From Actinomycetes bacterium (GTDB lineage: Bacteria > Actinomycetota > Actinomycetes > Actinomycetales > Beutenbergiaceae), in contig JAJYRV010000150.1 in assembly GCA_021793935.1 (NCBI GenBank), forward strand, positions 1 to 5,643: a stretch of 5,643 bases of DNA, given 5' to 3'. Under the pieces are notes generated by a model. The model had not been told where the DNA came from. It saw only the letters and a program-made list of their open reading frames with translations, and did no database searches. Below, in pieces: positions 1 to 5,643 of the stretch. The position numbers and the translations under genes were made by a program. Positions within the stretch are counted from its first letter, which is position 1; every line of letters starts with the position of its first letter.

Positions 1-1
1 G

Positions 2-808
2 GCGCGCGTTGAGAGCGAGGCGCCCAACTTCGGTGCCGACATGCAGTGGGGCCAGCTCGAATCCAACGCATTGCGCGGCGTGGACGAGGACTTCTTCGAG
101 CCCTACGACTCCCCCACCTGGGAGGACGTTCCGGACAACTTCAAGGACCCCGAAGGCCGCTGGTACGGCTGGTCCTACTGGTACGACCTCATCGCGGTGA
201 ACACCGAGGTGCTCGAGGCCAAGGGTCTCGACACCCCGACCTCTTGGGCCGACCTCACCGACCCGCAGTACAAGGGCGAGATCATCATGCCGGATCCGGG
301 TACCTCCGGCACCGCCTACCTGATGATCTCCACCATTCTGCAGATCATGGGCGAGGACGAAGGTTGGGAATACTTCGAGGAACTCAACGAGAACGTCGGG
401 CAGTACACCAAGTCCGGCACCCAGCCCGCCCAGCTCGTGGGCCAGGGCGAGTACGCGGTCGGGATCACCTGGGACCAGGCCGTCTTCGACCGGATCGAAG
501 AGGGCTACCCGATGGAAGCGGTCATCCCGGAAGAAGGCGTGGGCTACTCCCTCGACGTCGTGTGGATGTTCAAGGACACGAAGAACCGCGACGCGGTGGA
601 GAAGATCATCGACTTCATCGGCTCTGATGAAGGGATGGAATCGGCTGCGCAGGTGCGCTCGCTCGTGACCAAGCCGGGCTTTGAGGGCAACACCGAGGTG
701 GAGAACCTCGAAGATCACCTCATCGACTACGACGCCGTCTGGGCCGATCAGAACCAAGACGAGATCATGAAGCGCTGGCGCGACACGTTTGGGACTATCG
801 AAGAGTGA
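2..808 (+). CDS. ABC importer substrate-binding protein, ferric iron / 2-aminoethylphosphonate type (5' partial)
   Basis: This is the C-terminal part of an extracellular solute-binding protein that captures a ligand outside the membrane and delivers it to the permease encoded next. The frame is open to the left edge. 268 residues are visible, so about 80-110 residues, including the signal or lipoprotein peptide, lie outside. The Met codon at 41 is internal: family-like sequence continues upstream of it. Recognisable family elements, in visible-residue numbering, are the hinge-side GRWYGWSYWYDL near 52-63 followed by a conserved Asn in IAVN, PDPGTSGTAY near 97-106, and YTKSGTQPAQ followed by GEYAVGITWD near 135-158. 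EEGVGY and a KDTKN segment typical of FbpA/AEP-type binding proteins follow. The fragment is strongly acidic. The stop at 806-808 overlaps the permease start, so the two are translationally coupled. No adjacent Tyr-Tyr pair is visible, which weakens a classical ferric-binding assignment. Family assignment is firm; substrate is open (iron, 2-aminoethylphosphonate, or a related small anion or polyamine-like ligand). Confidence 0.9.
   Translation, partial: ARVESEAPNFGADMQWGQLESNALRGVDEDFFEPYDSPTWEDVPDNFKDPEGRWYGWSYWYDLIAVNTEVLEAKGLDTPTSWADLTDPQYKGEIIMPDPGTSGTAYLMISTILQIMGEDEGWEYFEELNENVGQYTKSGTQPAQLVGQGEYAVGITWDQAVFDRIEEGYPMEAVIPEEGVGYSLDVVWMFKDTKNRDAVEKIIDFIGSDEGMESAAQVRSLVTKPGFEGNTEVENLEDHLIDYDAVWADQNQDEIMKRWRDTFGTIEE
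805..808 (+). promoter_or_regulatory. GTGA stop/start overlap coupling binding protein and permease
   Basis: The GTG start of the permease and the TGA stop of the binding protein share the bases GTGA. The sequence upstream (GAAGA at 800-804, GGGA at 791-794) offers only a weak or badly spaced ribosome-binding site. Re-initiation by ribosomes finishing the binding protein is therefore the likely way the permease is translated (inference). Confidence 0.7.
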
Positions 809-2502
809 GTGCCCAAGCAGGAACTGCTCTCGTCGCCGAGGACCTCACCGCTGGTGCAGGTCCTCGGCGCCGCGCTGGGAAGGGTTTTTGGCGAGAACCG
901 GGCTTCGCGATCGCAACGATCATCATGGGCGTTGCCATCCTCGTGTTCATCGTGTTGCCGGTCCTCGCTGTGCTCGTGCGTTCGGTGGGCGTGGGCGGGG
1001 ACGGTTTCACCCTCGACAACTACTCCGCCTTCTTTGACCGCTACTACCTGGGTGCCTACTGGAACAGCATCAAGGCCGCACTCCTGTCGACGCTCATCGT
1101 CGTGGCCCTCGGGGTGTTCGTGTCGTTGTACGTCACCCGTGGCAGGGGCATCGGGTCCAAGTTCGTTTCCGGGATCGCGCTGCTCCCCCTCGTTGCGCCG
1201 CCGTTCGTGTTCTCGCTGGCGCTCATCATCTTGTTCGGCCGCCGCGGACTGGCAACGAACTGGCTCAACTCCACCTTCGATCTGAACCTGAGCATCTACG
1301 GGTTCAAAGGGGTCGTGCTCGCTCAGGTGCTGGGGAACTTCCCAGTCGCCTACATGCTCATCGAGACGACGATGCGTTCGCTCAACCCCACGCTGGAAGC
1401 CGCCTCCCAGGACCTAGGCGCGAGCCAGTGGCGCACCCTCACGCGGGTGACGCTGCCGCTTTCCAAGGTTGGGATCACCAAGTCGGCGCTGCTCGTGTTC
1501 GTCATGGCGATCGCGGACTTCTCCAACCCGCTCGTCATCGGAGGAAACACGCGTTTTCTCGCCTCCGAGACGTATCTGCTCGTCGTCGGCCAGTTCAACC
1601 TGGAACTCGCAGCCGTTGCTTCAGTTTTCCTCATCATCCCCGGGGCGCTCATCTTCATCCTGCAGACCTACGTGATGAAGGGCGATGTCACCTCCATTGA
1701 CACCGACTCCGGCGCGGGGCACAACCCGCTCACCGGCTGGGTACGCGGCCTCGTCACCACGGTGACCTATGCGTTCAGTGCGTTTGTGCTGCTCATGTTC
1801 GGCATGGTCGCGGTCGGTGCCTTCGTGAAGATCCCGGGGGTCAATAACTCCTTCACCCTCGACAACTTCGGTGGGACGGCAAGCACGACGGCGCTGACGA
1901 ACTCCATCGTCGTCTCCCTCCTCGCAGCGATCCTCGCCGCAGCGCTGGGGATGTTGCAAGGGTTCCTGTTCGTACGCAAACCCATCCCGGCCAAGCAGAG
2001 CCTGGAGTTCCTCACCCTGTTCGGCCTCGCCGTGCCCGGCACGGCGATGGGGATCGGCTACCTCATCATGTTCGGTGGGGCGCCGTTCTTCTGGACGAAC
2101 ACCGTGGGCCTCCTCATCGTCAACATGGCCTTCCGCAAGATCGGAGTGGGAATGCAGGCCGCGATTGCCAAGATGCACCAGATCGACGAGTCGATGGAGG
2201 AGGCCTCCGCCGACCTGGGGGTGGGTCCCTACCGCACCTTCGCCCGCGTGATCGTGCCCATCATGGCGCCGAGTTTCGTGGCGGGGTTCGTGTACGCCTT
2301 CATGACCGCAATGGTTTCGGTATCCGCGGTGATTTTCCTCGTCGGGCCGGGCACTGAACTCGCGGCGACGTACATCCTTACCCTCGCGGAATCCGCAAAG
2401 GTCGGAATGGCCTGCGCTGTTTCCCTCGTACTAATTGTTATCGTGCTCGCCTCCCTTGCCCTGCTCAAGGTGATCGAGCGACGATTCGGTGTGAAAATTT
2501 AA
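805..2502 (+). CDS. ABC importer permease with two fused transmembrane domains (FbpB/AEP-permease type)
   Basis: A 565-residue inner-membrane permease forming the whole translocation pathway as one polypeptide, instead of the two subunits of many importers. It has two homologous halves, each carrying the EAA loop that docks on the ATPase. The first is EAASQDLGA at residues 198-206 and the second is EEASADLGVG at 465-474; both are followed by an R-[TV]-x-LP/VP-type segment. Hydrophobic helices are clear at about 36-58, 91-110, 122-145, 170-186, 222-245, 265-287, 317-341, 366-390, 400-424, 433-447, 487-514 and 533-554. A polar loop at about 292-315 joins the halves. The GTG at 805 is chosen because it overlaps the upstream stop (GTGA) and gives a short basic cytoplasmic N-terminus (RRR, K) before helix 1. 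The ATG at 925 would cut into helix 1 and lacks a ribosome-binding site. A strong hairpin lies at codons 10-22. The length and fused architecture match ferric iron and 2-aminoethylphosphonate permeases. Confidence 0.95.
   Translation: MSAQAGTALVAEDLTAGAGPRRRAGKGFWREPGFAIATIIMGVAILVFIVLPVLAVLVRSVGVGGDGFTLDNYSAFFDRYYLGAYWNSIKAALLSTLIVVALGVFVSLYVTRGRGIGSKFVSGIALLPLVAPPFVFSLALIILFGRRGLATNWLNSTFDLNLSIYGFKGVVLAQVLGNFPVAYMLIETTMRSLNPTLEAASQDLGASQWRTLTRVTLPLSKVGITKSALLVFVMAIADFSNPLVIGGNTRFLASETYLLVVGQFNLELAAVASVFLIIPGALIFILQTYVMKGDVTSIDTDSGAGHNPLTGWVRGLVTTVTYAFSAFVLLMFGMVAVGAFVKIPGVNNSFTLDNFGGTASTTALTNSIVVSLLAAILAAALGMLQGFLFVRKPIPAKQSLEFLTLFGLAVPGTAMGIGYLIMFGGAPFFWTNTVGLLIVNMAFRKIGVGMQAAIAKMHQIDESMEEASADLGVGPYRTFARVIVPIMAPSFVAGFVYAFMTAMVSVSAVIFLVGPGTELAATYILTLAESAKVGMACAVSLVLIVIVLASLALLKVIERRFGVKI
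834..869 (+). other. Strong RNA hairpin inside the 5' end of the permease gene
   Basis: CGCCGAGGACCT (834-845) is a perfect reverse complement of AGGTCCTCGGCG (858-869). The 12-base loop continues the structure: CACC (846-849) pairs with GGTG (853-856) around the triloop GCT, leaving only C857 bulged. The result is a 16-bp, mostly G-C stem starting 26 bases after the binding-protein stop codon. Five Ts follow at 885-889, 15 bases beyond the stem, so this is not a canonical intrinsic terminator. Possible roles are 3'-end protection of binding-protein mRNA, partial termination, or slowing of permease translation. It may also be a coincidence within coding sequence. Confidence 0.55.
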
Positions 2503-2504
2503 GG
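2501..2504 (+). promoter_or_regulatory. Probable ribosome-binding site of the ATPase gene
   Basis: AAGG overlaps the permease stop codon (TAA at 2500-2502) and lies 9 bases before the ATG at 2514. The spacing is acceptable and the match to the anti-Shine-Dalgarno sequence is short. It supports the 2514 start and co-translation with the permease. Confidence 0.45.
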
Positions 2505-2513
2505 CGCATTGAC

Positions 2514-3590
2514 ATGTCAGACGCATTCTTACAACTCGCGAATATTTCCAAATCCTACGGTAAGGTACGGGCGCTCACGGACGTGACGATCGATATCCGC
2601 CAGGGCGAGCTAGTCTCCTTCATCGGCCCATCCGGGTGTGGGAAGACGACGCTGCTGCGCACGATCGGCGGGTTCCACCACCAGGACTCCGGCACTATCA
2701 CCCTCGACGGGGAAACTATTGACCACCTCCCGCCCGAAAAGCGCGCGACGGGGATGGTGTTCCAAAGTTACGCGTTGTTTCCCCACATGTCGGTGGCGAA
2801 GAACGTTGCATACGGGCTCAGCGGGGTCGGCCGGGCCGAGCGCGCGAAGCGGGTGGAAGAGGCCCTCGCCCAGGTGCGCCTTCAGGGTTATGGCGATCGC
2901 AAACCCGCCGAGCTTTCCGGTGGCCAGCAACAGCGGGTCGCCATCGCCCGGTGCCTCGTGCTGCAACCGAAACTGCTCCTGCTCGATGAGCCGCTCTCGA
3001 ACCTCGACGCGAACCTACGGGTGATCATGCGCGATGAGATCCGCCGGATCAAAGACGAACTGGGCATCACCGTCCTGTTCGTCACCCACGATCAGGAAGA
3101 AGCGCTGAGCATCTCCGATCGGATCCTCGTGCTCAAGGACGGCGTCACCCAACAGATCGGCACCCCGCAGGAAGTGTACGACTTCCCCGCGAATGAGTTC
3201 GTCTCCAGGTTCGTGGGGCAAGCGAACCTCGTCCGTGGGCGTCTCACCGGTAGCGCGGGCGCGCTGCGCCTGGAGGCGGGCGGAGTCTCGTTCCCCGTGA
3301 GCGGGCTGCGCGGGAAGATCGATGGTCAGGACCGCACGCTCACCGAGCCCGAGGAGGTTGACCGCCTCGTCCTGCTGCGTCCCGAACGGATTCGCATCGA
3401 TGAGAACTCCGAGATCGGCGGTGAACTCACGAACATCGTCTACAACGGTTCGTTCACCCGCTACACCCTCACCGTCGGGGACCTGGAGCTCACCGTGGAT
3501 GAGTCGAATTCGGCTCGCGTGACGAAGTATCAGGTGGGTGACCGGCTGGGGATCTCTCTTCCCGGCACGCCCTACCTCATCGAGGCATAG
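2514..3590 (+). CDS. ABC importer ATP-binding protein with C-terminal TOBE-like domain (FbpC/PotA-like)
   Basis: A 358-residue cytoplasmic ATPase that powers the importer as a dimer. All catalytic motifs are present: Walker A GPSGCGKTT at residues 38-46, the Q-loop Gln84 in VFQSYALFP, the signature LSGGQQQR at 134-141, Walker B LLLLDEP at 154-160 with catalytic Glu159, the D-loop SNLD at 162-165, and the switch His192 in FVTHD. The nucleotide-binding domain ends near 235 (FVGQANLV). A TOBE-like region follows to the C-terminus and contains LRPERIRI at about 288-295, as in iron, sulfate, spermidine and 2-aminoethylphosphonate ATPases of this class. The gene follows the permease by 11 bases, with AAGG at 2501-2504 as a modest ribosome-binding site 9 bases from the ATG. 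The start gives the usual short lead of about 10 residues before the first strand (ISKSYG). It looks intact and functional. The substrate cannot be read from the ATPase. Confidence 0.96.
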   Translation: MSDAFLQLANISKSYGKVRALTDVTIDIRQGELVSFIGPSGCGKTTLLRTIGGFHHQDSGTITLDGETIDHLPPEKRATGMVFQSYALFPHMSVAKNVAYGLSGVGRAERAKRVEEALAQVRLQGYGDRKPAELSGGQQQRVAIARCLVLQPKLLLLDEPLSNLDANLRVIMRDEIRRIKDELGITVLFVTHDQEEALSISDRILVLKDGVTQQIGTPQEVYDFPANEFVSRFVGQANLVRGRLTGSAGALRLEAGGVSFPVSGLRGKIDGQDRTLTEPEEVDRLVLLRPERIRIDENSEIGGELTNIVYNGSFTRYTLTVGDLELTVDESNSARVTKYQVGDRLGISLPGTPYLIEA

Positions 3591-3593
3591 TCC

Positions 3594-5643
3594 CTACCCC
3601 GCGGGGGCGATGTTGAAATTGTCCCGGAACACGTTCGTCGGGTCGTATCGGCGCTTCAATTCACGTAACCGGCCGAGGGTCGCCGGCGGGAACGCATCCT
3701 GCAGTTCCCGCTCACCCCGGCCGGTTTCGAAGCTCAGATACAATCCCGTGAAATGTGGCCGAAGCACGTCCCAGTAGGGGTCCAACCCGCGGGCAGATCC
3801 CATCGCGAGCACGGAGAACTGGGCACTGCGGTGGGCGAAGGCCGTCGCCTCGGGCGGTACGTCCCGGGTCGCCCCTCCTAGTGCTCGGATCTGGAAAAAC
3901 CCGGTGCGGCCGCTTCGCAGCAAGTTGCTCGCCTCGGCGGCGAAGTCTTCGGTGAGGGTCTCGAGCAGGCCGGATCGCGCTGTGGGTTCTCCCGCGCCCT
4001 GGTGACCCACGCGGGGGCCGGCGGCGACCAGCGCATGATAGGGAACGACCATCGCGTTGTGTTGCAGGAGCGTGCCGGGCTCGGCCAGCGGCTGGAGCCG
4101 GGCCAGAATTGTTTGTGGGTCTTCGGAGTCGACGACGTTCATCGTGTGGGCGATGAGTTGCCCTCCCCGGGCCCCGCCGACGGTTAAGAAACTCGTGGTG
4201 TCCCGCGGCGAGGCTTCAACGGCGGCGCCCCACCGGTGGAGGAACCGAGCCGGGTCGGCGCTGATATCGAAGGCGAACTGGCCGAACCCGACGCTGGTGA
4301 CCGGCACGGCGTCGAATTCGAATTCCACGACCGTTCCGAAGTTGAAACCTGCCCCGCGCATTCCGAAGAACAGTTCGGGGTTCTCCGTTTGGCTCACCGT
4401 GAGGACGTCACCGTTCGCAAGTACCAGCGTGAGCGAGGTGATCCGGTCGATCGTCAGGCCGTGGGAGCGGGAGAGGAACCCGATCCCGCCCGCGGTGGCG
4501 AGCCCGCCCACCCCTACTCCACCGGAATCGCCGGAGCTCAGGGTGAGTCCGTGGGGGGCAAGCGCTGCCGCGACGTCACCCCAACGTGCTCCGGGTCCGA
4601 TCCGCACGCGGTTGTTCTCGCCCACCTCGATCCTGCTTAGGCGGGCGAGGTCAATCACGATGCCACCGTTGTTCGTCGAGCGCCCGGAGAACCCGTGCCC
4701 GCCCGAGCGCACCGAGAGGGGCACATCCTGCCGCGCGGACCACGCAACCGCGCGTTGGACCTCGGCGGTGGTGGCTGGGCGCAGTACGAGACCGGGGTTG
4801 CCGCTGCGGAGGTAGGTGGAGCGCACGGCGCTGAACCCCGGGTCTCCCGGTTCCACGGCCGTAGCTGCGAGCTCCGCGGGCACCGAGTCGTAGTCGATCC
4901 CCGCGCGGCGCAGACGCCGAACCTTCGCAGGCACGACCGGCCCGACCCGGGTTCCCCGCGCTCGGCGTTCGGCGGCGACGGCTTCTCGGCAAGTATGGGC
5001 CGCGCGGGCAAACTCCGCGAGGTCACGGCGGTCACCAACGGCCCAGATGAGGGTATCCACGCCAGTGTCGAGGGCGAGCCCAGCGGGCGCGTCCTGACTG
5101 GTGAGGAACCGGATCCGGCGGATTTCACCGGGTTCGCGCCCTTCGCGTAGCGCCAGCGCATCGATCTCGCGCTGCGTGGCGAGGAGGGACGGCGTGCCGG
5201 AGGTGAGGACGGCGCCGTCCCCGTGGGCGGCGACCTCCTCAGTGTTGTTGCCGGTGAGGTAGAGGTGGACCGGGATCCGGTGCGCGGGGGCGGGCCCGCC
5301 CTGGGCGCCGCGGAGGTGAACGCGTTTCCCGGAGAAGTGCACGGGCGCGGATGGGTCCCACATTCGCGGCAGGAGGCCGACTGCGTCGGCGAGCGACGCC
5401 GGACTCCCGGTCAGGAGCAGTTCGAGCCGGCCAGCGGTGAGCAGGTCGAGGCTCGCCGCCGCACGCGCGAGTACCGCGGGGTTTTCTTCGCCGACGTCGA
5501 TGCGCGCGAGGAGCCGCGCGGCTTTCGTAGCTCCGGCGAGCCAACCGATCGCCGTCCACGGATCGTATTCAGGCAGGTCGACGGCGAGGATATCGGCGCC
5601 CGCCTCTTCCGCCGCCTTGGCAAGCGCGGCGAGCTCCGTGGGG
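3594..5643 (-). CDS. Fusion flavoprotein: luciferase-like (LLM) domain + FAD-linked BBE-type oxidase (5' partial)
   Basis: One uninterrupted frame of 682 codons (5642 down to the stop at 3594-3596), open at the right edge. A Met codon exists at 5361-5363 but it is internal: reading further upstream gives typical luciferase-like sequence (LAKAAEEAGADILAVD, then NPAVLARAAASLDLLTAGRL). Probably only a few dozen N-terminal residues are missing. Visible residues 1 to about 231 are an LLM-type flavin- or F420-dependent TIM-barrel domain. A short Arg-rich linker follows. About 266-443 is an FAD-binding PCMH-type domain with SVRSGGHGFSG, whose His316 (codon 4695-4697) is the predicted 8-alpha FAD attachment residue. 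About 630-680 is the BBE C-terminus with KRRYDPTNVFRDNFNI. The oxidase half resembles bacterial 6-hydroxy-D-nicotine oxidase from memory of that sequence, but the substrate is unknown. Ser373 sits where bicovalent enzymes carry the flavin-linked Cys. Such oxidases oxidise C-N or C-O bonds and pass electrons to oxygen. The gene converges on the importer operon. There is no sign of a frameshift between the two halves. Confidence 0.9.
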   Translation of the reverse strand, partial: PTELAALAKAAEEAGADILAVDLPEYDPWTAIGWLAGATKAARLLARIDVGEENPAVLARAAASLDLLTAGRLELLLTGSPASLADAVGLLPRMWDPSAPVHFSGKRVHLRGAQGGPAPAHRIPVHLYLTGNNTEEVAAHGDGAVLTSGTPSLLATQREIDALALREGREPGEIRRIRFLTSQDAPAGLALDTGVDTLIWAVGDRRDLAEFARAAHTCREAVAAERRARGTRVGPVVPAKVRRLRRAGIDYDSVPAELAATAVEPGDPGFSAVRSTYLRSGNPGLVLRPATTAEVQRAVAWSARQDVPLSVRSGGHGFSGRSTNNGGIVIDLARLSRIEVGENNRVRIGPGARWGDVAAALAPHGLTLSSGDSGGVGVGGLATAGGIGFLSRSHGLTIDRITSLTLVLANGDVLTVSQTENPELFFGMRGAGFNFGTVVEFEFDAVPVTSVGFGQFAFDISADPARFLHRWGAAVEASPRDTTSFLTVGGARGGQLIAHTMNVVDSEDPQTILARLQPLAEPGTLLQHNAMVVPYHALVAAGPRVGHQGAGEPTARSGLLETLTEDFAAEASNLLRSGRTGFFQIRALGGATRDVPPEATAFAHRSAQFSVLAMGSARGLDPYWDVLRPHFTGLYLSFETGRGERELQDAFPPATLGRLRELKRRYDPTNVFRDNFNIAPAG

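Noticed and set aside
41..43. ATG as the start of the binding protein
   Set aside because: The frame is open upstream to base 2 with family-like sequence, and no signal peptide follows the Met.
2529..2531. Rare TTA leucine codon at position 6 of the ATPase as a possible bldA-type control
   Set aside because: The minus-strand gene also carries in-frame TTA codons (4185-4187, 3666-3668), and nothing identifies the organism as Streptomyces, so the codon is not a special signal here.
2509..2537. TTGACA at 2509-2514 resembling a -35 promoter element
   Set aside because: No acceptable -10 hexamer lies 16-18 bases downstream, and the site overlaps the ATPase start codon, so a promoter there would not produce the full ATPase message.
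3597..3606. Palindrome CCCCGCGGGG as a bidirectional terminator
   Set aside because: The loop would be only two bases and there is no T-run on either side.
4314..4325. 12-bp palindrome GAATTCGAATTC
   Set aside because: It is explained by the codons for the repeated Glu-Phe-Glu-Phe strand of the oxidase FAD domain.
4057..4815. Long plus-strand reading frame (252 codons) opposite the oxidase gene
   Set aside because: Its product is low-complexity, rich in Arg/Pro/Ser/Thr, as expected for the antisense shadow of a GC-rich gene, and the minus-strand frame has clear conserved motifs.
5361..5363. ATG on the minus strand as the start of the oxidase gene (589 codons)
   Set aside because: The frame stays open for 93 more codons to the window edge and encodes typical luciferase-like sequence, so this Met is internal.

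Overview
The window is gene-dense, high-GC DNA with C/G-rich third codon positions, a GTG start, a 4-nt gene overlap and almost no intergenic space. This, with proteins that read like actinobacterial family members, points to an actinomycete-like bacterium (Actinomycetota). The genus cannot be set from this stretch. No RNA gene, insertion sequence, CRISPR array or origin is visible, and no stretch above about 11 bases lies outside a gene.

Left part, plus strand (2-3590): a compact three-gene ABC importer operon. It holds the C-terminal 268 residues of a periplasmic-type substrate-binding protein (cut by the window edge), a double-length permease with two fused transmembrane domains, and an ATPase with a C-terminal TOBE-like region. 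This binding protein / fused permease / ATPase layout is that of the ferric iron (FbpABC/SfuABC) and 2-aminoethylphosphonate importers. The substrate cannot be fixed from the sequence. The visible part of the binding protein lacks the adjacent Tyr-Tyr pair of classical ferric-binding proteins. A strong 12-bp hairpin with a stacked inner stem lies just inside the permease gene, after the binding-protein stop. It is a candidate device for making more binding protein than permease.

Right part, minus strand (3594 to the right edge): one uninterrupted reading frame of at least 682 codons, open at the window edge. Its visible N-terminal third is a luciferase-like (LLM) flavin/F420-type domain and its C-terminal two thirds is an FAD-linked oxidase of the berberine-bridge / 6-hydroxy-D-nicotine oxidase type. 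The oxidase half keeps the histidine for covalent FAD attachment but has serine where bicovalent family members have cysteine. The LLM half departs from the usual glycine-rich family motifs. This two-flavoprotein fusion is the most unusual object in the window.

The importer operon and the fusion gene converge, with only 3 bases between their stop codons and no recognisable terminator there. Nothing in the sequence ties the oxidase to the transporter functionally.
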